62,694 bases of DNA from Gammaproteobacteria bacterium (GCA_029882995.1 JAOUJV010000005.1:1-62694), one strand, 5' to 3'. Positions 15,599 to 25,057 are shown, counted from the first letter of the stretch. Notes: generated by a model from the sequence alone, not told the origin. Program-made: numbers and translations.

Positions 15599-16711
15599 AT
15601 GCAGACCAGTAGATGTTGTTTCCGTCAATTGTGGCATGTACTTGGTTTACTGAGTGTGCTGGTGCTTAGTGGATGCGCCGGTGTCTCTACAACCAAAACC
15701 GAAGAGTCGGTCTTTTACCCGGCCCTGCCTACCCCTCCCCGCATCCAGTATCTGGCTCGTTTCTCATCTTCAAACGATCTGGCTGCCGATAATAGTAGTT
15801 TCAAGCAATTTGTTGTTGGCAAGGAATCTTCCAGCAGTCATCTGGTACAAAAACCCTATGGCGTTGCCGTTCATGAAGGAAAGATATACGTCGTCGATAC
15901 CCGTGGTTCAGGCTATGGCATCTTTGATTTAAAGAACAACCGCACCGATTTTATTCATGGTTTTGGCGGCGGCAAGATGGACAAGCCTATCAATATCACC
16001 ATTGATACCAATGGCACCAAATATATTACTGATACTGAACGCAACAAGGTGCTGGTCTTTGATAAAAACGATCAGTTTGTTCGCGCCTACGGCAGAAAGG
16101 ATCAGTTCAAGCCTATTGATGTGGCTGTTATTAATAACAGGCTATACATTTCGGATCTGTATCATCATCGTATCGTCGTGCTGGATAAAGATACGGGCAA
16201 GACCCTGTTTACATTCGGCACACCTGGCTCAAAAGAAGGTGAGCTGTTTCAGCCTACCAATCTGACCCTGTCTGCAGACAAGCATCTATATATCAGTGAT
16301 ACCGGCAATTTCCGTATTCAGAAATACACTCTGGACGGCAAGTTTGTGCGTACCTATGGCAGTATCGGTGCAACTGTAGGGAAGTTTGCCCGTCCCAAGG
16401 GTATCTCGGTTGATAAGACAGGGCGCCTTTTCATTATTGATGCTGCGTTTGAAAACATCCAGATTATGGACAAGACCGGCACACCATTAATGTTTTTTGC
16501 CGGGCCAGGCGACAAGACCGGCAATATCAATTTACCGACAGACATTGTGATTGACTATGACAATGTTAAATATTTCCAGAAATATGCCGATCCGAAATTC
16601 AAGCTTGAGTACATCGTACTTGTAGCCAGCCAGTTCGGCATTAACAAGGTAACTGTTTTCGGGTTTGGGAAAATGCAGGGCATGGATTATTCAGCCCCCA
16701 AACCGGAATAA
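15599..16711 (+). CDS. NHL-repeat beta-propeller lipoprotein
   Basis: The protein has 370 residues from ATG 15599; the ORF-track start at 15530 adds an implausible basic extension. A type II signal peptide ends VLVLSGC, so Cys is the lipidation site. The rest consists of NHL-type blades: repeated KPYGVAV...IYVVDT, KYITDTERNKVLVFD, LYISDLYHHRIVVLD and LYISDTGNFRIQKY units, six or so, forming a propeller. No heme motifs. It is paired with a second NHL lipoprotein after the barrel gene. A role in docking cytochromes or assembling the surface conduit is inferred from context. Confidence 0.88.
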   Translation: MQTSRCCFRQLWHVLGLLSVLVLSGCAGVSTTKTEESVFYPALPTPPRIQYLARFSSSNDLAADNSSFKQFVVGKESSSSHLVQKPYGVAVHEGKIYVVDTRGSGYGIFDLKNNRTDFIHGFGGGKMDKPINITIDTNGTKYITDTERNKVLVFDKNDQFVRAYGRKDQFKPIDVAVINNRLYISDLYHHRIVVLDKDTGKTLFTFGTPGSKEGELFQPTNLTLSADKHLYISDTGNFRIQKYTLDGKFVRTYGSIGATVGKFARPKGISVDKTGRLFIIDAAFENIQIMDKTGTPLMFFAGPGDKTGNINLPTDIVIDYDNVKYFQKYADPKFKLEYIVLVASQFGINKVTVFGFGKMQGMDYSAPKPE

Positions 16712-16890
16712 TCTGAGAAAACTGAATATACGAAAACACCTGAACACCATGATACATAATATCTATAAACTCATTGGGATATAAAGGAGCCAGGTGTAAA
16801 TGAATACTTTTATATACAGGAAGTCTGTTTGCCAATGGAGTGTAAATGTAGTCGCATGGCACACGGTAAATTGCTTGGATATATGTTGTA

Positions 16891-18909
16891 ATGTTAAAAA
16901 ACAGGAGTCTTATCAGTGGTGATCACCACTCTATTTTGCCCGCTATCCGGCTTGGGCTTCTGTTATCACTGTCTGTTCAAAATATCCACGCACAGGGACT
17001 GGCTGACATTACTTCATTCCAGCTAATGGATGTCGAAGGCTTTGCTTCTATGCGCTACGCCTTTGATGATAAAACCACAACCTCTTCCGGCTCTACTACC
17101 TACGAATCCAGACCCACACTGGAAGAAGAGTTTTACATATCAACCCGCAGTTATGTCTATCATCCAAATTTCCTGAATATGGATGTCGGTGCAGGGGTAA
17201 TATTTTCACAACAGGATTTTGAATCCAATGGCGGCAGCTCAAGCAGTGATGAAAACCTGTTTAATTTTTCTGCCAACCTGCGTTTTCTTGAATCCAAGCC
17301 CTACCCGTTTACGCTTTATTACAATCTTTCCCATCCGGCAACCAGCATTGGAATGTCCGGTCGTTTCCTGCAGGAAAATGAATTGTATGGTGTAAATATT
17401 TCCCTGCGGGAACCGCTGGTCCCTCTTATGCTTAATCTTGATGTATCTCATGAAACCAACAAGGGAGAAGGCTTTGACACTCTGGTCGACAACTCGACCG
17501 ATCAGGCAAGATTTTATGCCTACAAGTCATTCAGTACAGGCAACAACGTCCAGTTCTCACATCAATGGAAAGAACGATATGCACGCAGCGGCAATCCCGG
17601 TGTGCCGATACAGGCTACATTAATAACGACCAACACAAGTAATCTTAACGTTAATAATACCTTCGGGGAAAAAAACCAGCTCAAACTAAATCAACTGCTC
17701 TCCTACATGGAGAATGAAACCAGCACCGATACCACCACTTTCCGTTATTCACCCGGTTTGCATTGGACGCACTCGGAAAAAACACGATCCTTTTATCGCT
17801 ATAACCTGTTTGATAACAACTATGGTTCTATTGAAACCGAAAACCAGTCCCTGAACATGGGGCTCAGCCACAAGTTCACTGAAAAACTACTCGGCAATGC
17901 CGACCTGCTGACTGAAGACAACAAAACAACCAACTTTGAAAAACAACGCTACGCCGCCAATGGTTCACTTAGCTATAAACATGCTATCCCCTGGGGCTCC
18001 ATGACTATCGGCGGCAACTGGCAATATGATTACAATGATCAGGAAGGTGACAGTCTTGTGCCTGTGGCCGATGAGTCGGTTACATTGAATGGAACAACAG
18101 CAGTCGACCTTGCCCAGGAGAATATTGATATAAACAGCATCAGGGTTACTAATCTTGCCAAGGACACAACATATGATGAAGGTGCTCTTGCAGATTATGT
18201 TATTACAGTTGCTGGCAACACCACAAAGATAGCACGTAGTGGAGTCGGAAGTGCTATTAATGATGGTGACACTGTGCTGGTCAGCTACAACTACGAATCC
18301 GGCGGCACCATTGCCTACAGCAGTTTTACCCAGGGTTACCAGCTTAATCTGGATTTATTTAACTATTACGGTGTTTATGTGCGCTACCGCAATGTTAACC
18401 AGAACCTGGAAAGCGGTGAGCCAACAACATCCCTGAATTCATCAGAAAATATTGCATTTGGTGCCAAGGCCAATGTGCCATTGGTCAATGACTGGCAGGT
18501 AGGCGGTGAAGTTAATCATGAGATCCATAATGCCGATATCTCTTCCTTTACCCGCACCAACTATGACGCCTATGCACAAACCAGTCTGCCACGCCGAAGT
18601 ATTCTGCGTTTCTCCGCACGTCATAACGTGATCGACAATGAATCTTCCGCAGAAGACACCGACCTGTATGGTTTGCGCATCAGGTTGACTTCACAACCCT
18701 GGTTCCGTACTACACTAACAGCAGAAGTGGATTATGAAGAGGATCAAGGTGGTTCTGTTTTACGTGAGCGACTCGTACAACAGGTTGGTATGACATGGCA
18801 ATACCGCCAGTTGAACCTGACCCTGACCGGAAGACATCATAATGAAACGCAGGGAACAACCGAGCGTGAACAGGCACAAATCTATCTCGTATTAAGGCGG
18901 ACTTTCTGA
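16891..18909 (+). CDS. Outer-membrane beta-barrel, porin-like conduit candidate
   Basis: The protein has 672 residues. A signal peptide (IRLGLLLSLSVQNIHAQG) is followed by a long run of alternating-hydrophobicity strands rich in Tyr, Asn, Ser and Thr. The chain ends YLVLRRTF; a C-terminal aromatic after alternating residues is the Bam recognition signal of outer-membrane barrels. No CXXCH motif. Length and position between two NHL lipoproteins and next to a 12-heme cytochrome are reminiscent of the barrel in porin-cytochrome conduits, though no sequence family is recognised. It overlaps the next gene by one base (TGATG). Its own Shine-Dalgarno is weak. Confidence 0.85.
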   Translation: MLKNRSLISGDHHSILPAIRLGLLLSLSVQNIHAQGLADITSFQLMDVEGFASMRYAFDDKTTTSSGSTTYESRPTLEEEFYISTRSYVYHPNFLNMDVGAGVIFSQQDFESNGGSSSSDENLFNFSANLRFLESKPYPFTLYYNLSHPATSIGMSGRFLQENELYGVNISLREPLVPLMLNLDVSHETNKGEGFDTLVDNSTDQARFYAYKSFSTGNNVQFSHQWKERYARSGNPGVPIQATLITTNTSNLNVNNTFGEKNQLKLNQLLSYMENETSTDTTTFRYSPGLHWTHSEKTRSFYRYNLFDNNYGSIETENQSLNMGLSHKFTEKLLGNADLLTEDNKTTNFEKQRYAANGSLSYKHAIPWGSMTIGGNWQYDYNDQEGDSLVPVADESVTLNGTTAVDLAQENIDINSIRVTNLAKDTTYDEGALADYVITVAGNTTKIARSGVGSAINDGDTVLVSYNYESGGTIAYSSFTQGYQLNLDLFNYYGVYVRYRNVNQNLESGEPTTSLNSSENIAFGAKANVPLVNDWQVGGEVNHEIHNADISSFTRTNYDAYAQTSLPRRSILRFSARHNVIDNESSAEDTDLYGLRIRLTSQPWFRTTLTAEVDYEEDQGGSVLRERLVQQVGMTWQYRQLNLTLTGRHHNETQGTTEREQAQIYLVLRRTF

Positions 18910-19955
18910 TGACACGTCTATTATCAACACTGTTCGCTTTTACTGTTATTGGGGCCATATCCATCCTTGCCGCTTCCTGTGCCACAACTACTACCCCTTC
19001 TGCACAAGAAGCCATTAAAAGGGTATGGCCCCAACCACCGGAAACTGCACGTATTGAATATCTGGGTAGTTTTTCCAGCCCGGAAGATCTGGGTATCACC
19101 AAATCCTTCTGGCAACGCCTTGGAGAGTTTTTTACCGGCGTGGAACAGAACAATCTGATCCGCCCCACTGCCATTATTACAACTCGTGATGGCAAGTATG
19201 TTTTTGTTACCGATCCGGGAGCCAAAGGTGTGCATCAGTTTGATCTCGATCATGGCAAATACCGGATCATACGCCGAAAAAATAATATGCCATTGCTCTC
19301 CCCGATAGGTATAACCACAGGACCAGACAATCACATTTATATAACCGATTCTGCACTCAACCAGGTTTATGCTATCAACCCCGATTCCAAATATGCTGTA
19401 CCCGTCACGCTTGATGGAGAACTCAAACAACCCACCGGCATTACCTATGACGAAAAAACAAACCGGCTTTATATTGTGAATACGGCTGCACATCATATAA
19501 AGGTCTTTTCCGGCAATGGAAAATTCATTAACCAATTTGGTAAACACGGAAACGGGGCCGGACAATTCAACTATCCAACCTTTATCTGGCAGGACAACCA
19601 AAGGCGTCTGTTGGTAACGGATTCATTGAACTTTCGTATCCAGTTAATGAACGCAGATGGAAAAATGCTGGGCAAGTTTGGCAAGGTCGGGGATGCCACC
19701 GGTAACCTGTCCCGACCCAAGGGGGTTGCCACTGACAACCAGGGACATATTTATATTGTTGATGCGCTGTTCCATGCCTTCCAGATATTTGATTCCAATG
19801 GTCAACTATTGCTGGATTTGGGCAGTCAAGGCCAAAAACCGGGAGAATTCTGGCTCCCGACCGGGATTTTTATCACACAGGATAATACAATCTATATTGC
19901 CGACTCACACAATAAACGGGTCCAGCAATTTCGTTATATTGGAGGTAGACCATGA
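18909..19955 (+). CDS. NHL-repeat beta-propeller lipoprotein
   Basis: The protein has 348 residues. The lipobox SILAASC near residue 24 makes it a lipoprotein. Blades follow: YVFVTDPGAKGVHQFD, IYITDSALNQVYAI, LYIVNTAAHHIKVFSGNG, LLVTDSLNFRIQLMNADG, IYIVDALFHAFQIFDSNG and IYIADSHNKRVQQF, about six NHL blades. It is related in plan to the protein at 15599-16711. It is translationally coupled to the barrel upstream and to the 12-heme cytochrome downstream (ATGA overlap), suggesting the three products work together at the outer membrane. Confidence 0.88.
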   Translation: MTRLLSTLFAFTVIGAISILAASCATTTTPSAQEAIKRVWPQPPETARIEYLGSFSSPEDLGITKSFWQRLGEFFTGVEQNNLIRPTAIITTRDGKYVFVTDPGAKGVHQFDLDHGKYRIIRRKNNMPLLSPIGITTGPDNHIYITDSALNQVYAINPDSKYAVPVTLDGELKQPTGITYDEKTNRLYIVNTAAHHIKVFSGNGKFINQFGKHGNGAGQFNYPTFIWQDNQRRLLVTDSLNFRIQLMNADGKMLGKFGKVGDATGNLSRPKGVATDNQGHIYIVDALFHAFQIFDSNGQLLLDLGSQGQKPGEFWLPTGIFITQDNTIYIADSHNKRVQQFRYIGGRP

Positions 19956-21715
19956 GACGCCCTGCTTTCGTCTGCATGATTTTGTTTTGGCTGTTACTGC
20001 CTGTTACTACCATACAGGCTGCCAGTATTGTTAACAGCAAACACAATTTGTCGGTTACTGGTTCCGGCAGTGTCAAGGCTGATCAGGAATCACAAATCTG
20101 TATCTTCTGTCATACACCGCATAATGCTTCACCGATTGCGCCACTCTGGAACCGTCCATCATCAGGTGCCAGTTATACGCCCTATTCCAGCAGTACCGCG
20201 ATTGCTTCACCCGGGCAACCAACCGGTGCCTCCATCCTGTGCCTGAGTTGTCATGACGGTACCATTGCGCTGGGTGATATCTTAAGCAAAGACACGCCCA
20301 TCACGATGAGTGGTGGTATTACTACCATGCCTACTGGCTCAGGCAGACTGGGTACGGATCTGAGGGATGACCACCCGATTTCATTTGAATACACAACTGG
20401 ATTGGCCAGTTCCAATGGTGAACTGGTAAACCCTTCAACACTCATGGGGCAGGTAAGACTGGATGCAACCGGGCAAATGCAATGCACCTCCTGCCATAAT
20501 GCACATGATAACAGTTATGGAAAATTTCTGGTCATGCCTAATATTGCCTCTGCACTTTGCACAACCTGTCATCAAAAAACCAACTGGTCGCAAACACCTC
20601 ACAGCTATTCCTCTGCAACATGGAACGGGCAATTACCTGATCCATGGCCAACAACAGATTTAACTACTGTCGCGGACAATGCCTGTGAAAACTGTCATCA
20701 ACCTCACAGCGGCGGCAGTACCCAGCGATTGTTGAAACACATGAATGAAGAAGACAACTGCGCTTCCTGTCACAACGGCAACGTGGCCGCAAAAAATATC
20801 ATGACATTGTTCAATCAGGCCTCGGGACACCCGATCACCAACACTTCCGGTGTGCATGATCCGGCAGAAGGCGCTGTAGTTAACAGCCGCCATGTTGAAT
20901 GTGTCGATTGTCATAACCCGCACCAGACACGTGCAGGTACTGATCCGGTAACGGGTGTCTTGTCCGGTGTGCGTGGAATTGATATTAATGGCATTGAAAC
21001 AAATCCCATTACACAGGATTATCAATTGTGCTTCCGCTGTCATGCCGACAGCACCGGGAAACCCGCTGCACTGACACCACGTCAAATTACCCAGACCAAT
21101 GTCCGGCTGGAATTCACTACTACGAATCCCTCTTTTCATCCTGTAGCCGGTCCGGGTCAAAACCCTAATGTTCCGAGTTTAATTGCACCTCTTACGATTA
21201 ACAGCACCATCAGTTGCAAGGATTGCCATAACAGCAACAATTCACCAACTGCCGGGGGTAACGGGCCGGAAGGACCACATGGTTCATCATGGAAACCTCT
21301 TTTAATTCGTCAATATGAAACTCTGGACTATACAACCGAAAGTGCCTCTAACTATGCTCTCTGTTATGGTTGTCATGACCGTAACAGCATTCTGGGTAAC
21401 CAAAGTTTTCCACTTCACAATTGGCATATTGTTACAGTAAAAGCTACTTGCAATACTTGTCACGACCCGCACGGAATCAGCGATACTCAAGGTAATGCTA
21501 CCAATAACACTCATCTGATCAATTTTGATACATCCATTGTTTCCACTGCTGGTAACGGAAAACTGGAATTTGTTGACTATGGCACATACGCTGGTTGCTG
21601 TAGTTTAAGCTGCCATAACCGCAACCATGGCGCATTTTCATATGGCGGTGGTGGTGGCGGTGGTGGCGGCGGTGGTGGCGGCGGCGGTGGCGGCGGTGGT
21701 GGTGGCGGCTGCTGA
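19952..21715 (+). CDS. Secreted dodecaheme cytochrome c with C-terminal poly-Gly-Cys tail
   Basis: The protein has 587 residues: a signal peptide (LLLPVTTIQAA), then 11 CXXCH motifs and one CX3CH (CSLSCH near residue 557), 12 hemes in all. The first part (CIFCHTPHNAS, ILCLSCHDGT) resembles the tetraheme protein at 14785. After the last heme the chain runs into more than 20 consecutive glycines and stops after a single terminal cysteine. Such a tail is unusual; it could be a flexible spacer to an anchored or cross-linked cysteine, or a sorting signal. The glycine codons alternate GGT and GGC, so the tract is prone to length change. It is coupled to the NHL gene by ATGA and is a plausible surface partner of the barrel. 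Confidence 0.9.
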   Translation: MRRPAFVCMILFWLLLPVTTIQAASIVNSKHNLSVTGSGSVKADQESQICIFCHTPHNASPIAPLWNRPSSGASYTPYSSSTAIASPGQPTGASILCLSCHDGTIALGDILSKDTPITMSGGITTMPTGSGRLGTDLRDDHPISFEYTTGLASSNGELVNPSTLMGQVRLDATGQMQCTSCHNAHDNSYGKFLVMPNIASALCTTCHQKTNWSQTPHSYSSATWNGQLPDPWPTTDLTTVADNACENCHQPHSGGSTQRLLKHMNEEDNCASCHNGNVAAKNIMTLFNQASGHPITNTSGVHDPAEGAVVNSRHVECVDCHNPHQTRAGTDPVTGVLSGVRGIDINGIETNPITQDYQLCFRCHADSTGKPAALTPRQITQTNVRLEFTTTNPSFHPVAGPGQNPNVPSLIAPLTINSTISCKDCHNSNNSPTAGGNGPEGPHGSSWKPLLIRQYETLDYTTESASNYALCYGCHDRNSILGNQSFPLHNWHIVTVKATCNTCHDPHGISDTQGNATNNTHLINFDTSIVSTAGNGKLEFVDYGTYAGCCSLSCHNRNHGAFSYGGGGGGGGGGGGGGGGGGGGGGC

Positions 21716-21802
21716 TAAGCTTTTGAAGTATATTATTTTTTCATACATTGACAAAGATCATTAACAAAATGCCCGGATTATGGACAGAATGAAAAAGTAA
21801 AA

Positions 21803-22816
21803 ATGGTACTAACAACAAAAGCCGCTTTATCTGGAGCCGCAAGGTTCCTGATAGTTTTTTTTGCATTATGCGCAATTGCAAATGCAACGGGGAATGATGG
21901 AGGGAAAAAGGTGATGGTTTCAGCAATCACTGATAAAGAAATATTTGCCCACCCGGAAAAAGTAAACCGATGGTTATCGGAGCGACAACTTTCAGTCCAG
22001 CAAATCCCCAATCCTCACTGGCACAACGATGCATGTCAGGCATGTCATACAAAAAAGAATTCTGCCAGCCTCAGAAATAATAATACCGAGCAACTTTGCC
22101 TCAATTGTCATCAAGCTGTATCACGACACGGTTTTAATCATTCATCAGACAAGCCAACCAGCGATGCCATGCTAAAACGCATGCCTGCCAACTTCCGTAA
22201 TGCCCTGAAGACAGGTAACAAGGCAACCTGTACTACATGTCATGAGCTGGCCATACAATGTTTACCAAAACAGCGTAAGGAAAAACGTCGTAACCCGATG
22301 TTCCTGCGAGGAGGTCCGTATCGTTATCGTTCTGATCCCTGCTATCAATGCCATGATGCCAAGGCCTATGCACGCATCAACCCACATGATCAGATTGACG
22401 AGGCCGGCAATGTCAGGAAATCAACCTGCCGCCTGTGCCACAGTGATAAAAACGATCTTGATAAAGCCCGCAATATATCCGAGGTCGGCTTTAATGTTGA
22501 AAAAGATTTGAAAAACATGTGCACCGGCTGTCATCCGTGGATCCCTCACCCGGGAGGGACATTCATGTTTACCGGCGGTGAACGACCGGAACACCTTGCC
22601 AAACCATCAAAATGGGTACTTCAACGTATGCAGGAAAGTGAAAAGAAACTAGATATCATTCTTCCGCTGGATCCGACCAATGGTGAAGTATTTTGCGGCA
22701 CATGCCATAACCCGCATGAACGCAACCTGTTGTCCTCTCCTGTTGCAAACAAGGGGGCCGACAGCAAAAAGCGCTTGCGACTACAGGAAATCTGTACTGC
22801 TTGCCATGAGAAATAA
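21803..22816 (+). CDS. Periplasmic octaheme cytochrome c
   Basis: The protein has 337 residues: a signal peptide (FLIVFFALCAIANATG, cleavage near 30) and eight CXXCH motifs (CQACH, CLNCH, CTTCH, CYQCH, CRLCH, CTGCH, CGTCH, CTACH). No membrane anchor. The CTGCHPWIPHPGG and CGTCHNPHERN contexts suit doubled-CXXCH cytochromes. It lies 87 bases after the dodecaheme gene and six bases before the membrane octaheme gene. A periplasmic shuttle between the inner-membrane module and the conduit is inferred. Confidence 0.88.
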   Translation: MVLTTKAALSGAARFLIVFFALCAIANATGNDGGKKVMVSAITDKEIFAHPEKVNRWLSERQLSVQQIPNPHWHNDACQACHTKKNSASLRNNNTEQLCLNCHQAVSRHGFNHSSDKPTSDAMLKRMPANFRNALKTGNKATCTTCHELAIQCLPKQRKEKRRNPMFLRGGPYRYRSDPCYQCHDAKAYARINPHDQIDEAGNVRKSTCRLCHSDKNDLDKARNISEVGFNVEKDLKNMCTGCHPWIPHPGGTFMFTGGERPEHLAKPSKWVLQRMQESEKKLDIILPLDPTNGEVFCGTCHNPHERNLLSSPVANKGADSKKRLRLQEICTACHEK

Positions 22817-22822
22817 ACATTA

Positions 22823-23932
22823 ATGAAACAATATCTACTCCGATCAGCAAGCATGTTCCTGTTGTTGGTGATATGGATGACCAATGTACAGGCCTTTCAG
22901 GATGATGAAGGCTGTTTAATGTGTCACAAATACCCGATGATGGGTCGTATTACCGGTGAGGGTGTTTTCCGTTCCTATTATATTGTCCCTGGAATTTTTG
23001 AAAAAACAGTACATCGCAATGTCCCTTGTCGAGATTGCCATAACTATATAAAGGAACTGCCGCATAAACCGGTCAAGCAAGGGGTAACATGTAATACCGA
23101 ATGTCATTCCATCACTAACCCGGCAACAGGAAAACCATTCAGTCACAAACCCATTTACGATACCTATCGTAAAAGTGTACATGGCCGTGACAAGCTAACC
23201 AAAACCAGTGATTCCGACAAACCCTATTGCATCACCTGCCATACTAATCCGCTGTATAACCCGAAAGAGGACAAACCACCATCAAAAATTATTGACCGCT
23301 GTGTGGTTTGTCATGAGAAGCGACAGTTTGCCGAACGCTGGTACAATCATACCAGCCGTCGCATCAAGGAAGTACGCCGTTCATCCGAAGATATTGTGGC
23401 CATCTGTTCCAACTGTCATGGTAAAAAAGAATTTATTGAAAGACGAAAAGAACTTGCCAAAAAAGAAGGCCGTGAACTTGGGCCCAAGTTTGCATTTGCC
23501 ATCGATTCCTACAAGGACAGTTTTCACGGGAAATTGACCCGCATCGGGTTTACCGAAACTGCAAACTGTCTTAACTGTCATGCCAACGAGGTGAATTACT
23601 ATAAAAGTGTGCATGAAATTCGCCCGTCGCGTGACCCGCTGTCACCAACGCATGATAATAATCGCGTCAAGACCTGCCAGAAATGCCACACCTATGCAGA
23701 CGCCAACTATGCACAACTGGATCCTCATCCAACCAGTGACAAGGAAGATAACCCGTTCCGTTACTTTGCAGAAATGATATACAACTGGGTTGGTTATATC
23801 GTGATAGCAGGACTGGTGGGTATATCCATGTTTGAAACCTTCGGTCGCTGGCGCGATGGTGTTGGTTTGTTTATTCGCCAGGGTTCTTCATGGTGGCGTA
23901 AAAGTAAACGTGGTCGCAAACGGGTTGTTTAA
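22823..23932 (+). CDS. Octaheme cytochrome c with C-terminal membrane anchor
   Basis: The protein has 369 residues: a signal peptide (MFLLLVIWMTNVQAF) and seven CXXCH motifs (CLMCH, CRDCH, CITCH, CVVCH, CSNCH, CLNCH, CQKCH). The CX3CH motif CNTECH near residue 93 gives a probable eighth heme. A single transmembrane helix (WVGYIVIAGLVGISMF) near residue 325 is followed by a basic cytoplasmic tail (KSKRGRKR). The heme domain is thus periplasmic, tethered beside the cytochrome b encoded next. This is the layout of quinol-cytochrome oxidoreductases such as the Cbc complexes of Geobacter, where multiheme and b-type parts associate; the functional link is inference. Confidence 0.88.
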   Translation: MKQYLLRSASMFLLLVIWMTNVQAFQDDEGCLMCHKYPMMGRITGEGVFRSYYIVPGIFEKTVHRNVPCRDCHNYIKELPHKPVKQGVTCNTECHSITNPATGKPFSHKPIYDTYRKSVHGRDKLTKTSDSDKPYCITCHTNPLYNPKEDKPPSKIIDRCVVCHEKRQFAERWYNHTSRRIKEVRRSSEDIVAICSNCHGKKEFIERRKELAKKEGRELGPKFAFAIDSYKDSFHGKLTRIGFTETANCLNCHANEVNYYKSVHEIRPSRDPLSPTHDNNRVKTCQKCHTYADANYAQLDPHPTSDKEDNPFRYFAEMIYNWVGYIVIAGLVGISMFETFGRWRDGVGLFIRQGSSWWRKSKRGRKRVV

Positions 23933-23965
23933 TCCAAAGGTGATATTAACAAAAGGTCGAATGAA

Positions 23966-24919
23966 ATGAATCTATCTGACAATGCCAAAAAAGTACTGGA
24001 ACGCAGTATGCAACAGAACAGGGTTAGCGATGAGGAACGTAAAGATATCCTTGACGTTGTTGCTATCATGCCGGATGACCGCGTACTCCTTTATAAGAAT
24101 GTAGTATCAAATCCTATCGGTGACCTGCCGCGTTACTCAATTCATATTCGTATTCAACATATGCTGACCTTTGTTACTTTCCTGACACTTGCCTTCACCG
24201 GCTTGCCAATCCATTTTATTGATACTGTCTGGTCAGAGCCGCTGAACTCACTCCTTGGTGGTGTCAATGTAACACGGATCATTCACCGTACCCTGGCCTC
24301 AGTCATGATCTTCTCAATGATCTATCACATTTTCACAATTACTTTCGGTCCTCTGCTACAGATATCCCGTGGCCGTTTTGATATTTACCGCACAATTATT
24401 CCAACATTCAAGGATATTACTGATTTCAAGGATGACATGCTCTACTTTGCCGGCAAGCGTGATCAACGTCCTGAAATGGACAAGTTTATGTATAAACAAA
24501 AAATTCATTACTTTGCAGCGGCCTTTGGTAATTTGGTTATGGTTATCTCCGGTTCATCCTTCCTGTTTCCGGAATTTTGGGCGAGTATCTTGCCTACTTC
24601 AATTGCCGCACACTTTCAGGAACTGATGCGCTTATCACACCCACATGAAGCACTGCTGGCACTATTGGTGATTGCTTTTTGGCATTGGTACAACGTACAT
24701 CTGGCACCGGGGCGTTTCCCCATGCAGTGGACATTCCTTACCGGCATGATCACCCGTGAACATCAAATTGAAGAACACTTCCTGGAATATTTACGCAATC
24801 TGGTTGAAATCCCTGAAGAACGACGTTTCCTGCAAGACTTGCTGGAGAGTCGCGAACTGGTACCGGAAACTGAAACCCCTGTAAACTCTAAACCCGTTAG
24901 TGAGCAATCAACGCCATGA
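23966..24919 (+). CDS. Cytochrome b561 / formate-dehydrogenase-gamma-like membrane subunit
   Basis: The protein has 317 residues with four hydrophobic helices (about 59-80, 103-123, 177-199 and 221-245). Paired histidines in HIRIQHMLTF, RIIHRTLASVMIFSMIYH and HPHEALLALLVIAFWHWYNVH are candidate ligands for two b hemes. This is the HydC/FdnI type of quinone-linked cytochrome b. It follows the membrane octaheme gene and overlaps the 39-residue membrane peptide by ATGA. It probably exchanges electrons between the quinone pool and the adjacent c-hemes. Confidence 0.88.
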   Translation: MNLSDNAKKVLERSMQQNRVSDEERKDILDVVAIMPDDRVLLYKNVVSNPIGDLPRYSIHIRIQHMLTFVTFLTLAFTGLPIHFIDTVWSEPLNSLLGGVNVTRIIHRTLASVMIFSMIYHIFTITFGPLLQISRGRFDIYRTIIPTFKDITDFKDDMLYFAGKRDQRPEMDKFMYKQKIHYFAAAFGNLVMVISGSSFLFPEFWASILPTSIAAHFQELMRLSHPHEALLALLVIAFWHWYNVHLAPGRFPMQWTFLTGMITREHQIEEHFLEYLRNLVEIPEERRFLQDLLESRELVPETETPVNSKPVSEQSTP

Positions 24920-25035
24920 TCAATCCAATGACACGTCTGCAAAAACTGATTGCATACACATCCCTCATTATTGTATTGGCATGGACAGTTTTTGGTATTT
25001 ACACAATCTGGCTCTACATCGGGCATGAATTGTAA
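24916..25035 (+). CDS. 39-residue single-helix membrane peptide (too short for the ORF track)
   Basis: The frame MINPMTRLQKLIAYTSL...YIGHEL begins at the ATG that overlaps the stop of the cytochrome b gene (ATGA) and ends at 25035, 22 bases before the next gene. It encodes a basic N-terminus and one strongly hydrophobic helix of about 22 residues with two Trp and two Tyr residues at the edges. Tight overlap, absence of any other use for the 120 bases and the helix profile argue it is translated, probably as an accessory subunit of the cytochrome b module. No homologue is recognised. Confidence 0.7.
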   Translation: MINPMTRLQKLIAYTSLIIVLAWTVFGIYTIWLYIGHEL

Positions 25036-25057
25036 GCAGGAACATCGGAGATAAACT

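Noticed and set aside
16801-16923. A 40-codon frame (MNTFIYRKSVCQW...) with AAGGAG ten bases upstream, overlapping the start of the barrel gene
   Set aside because: The peptide has no signal or helix, the spacing is long, and it overlaps the barrel signal peptide in another frame. It may be a leader for coupling, but nothing supports a product.
21640-21715. GGT/GGC tract as a CRISPR or tandem repeat locus
   Set aside because: It is in frame with the cytochrome gene and encodes the poly-Gly tail; there are no spacers.
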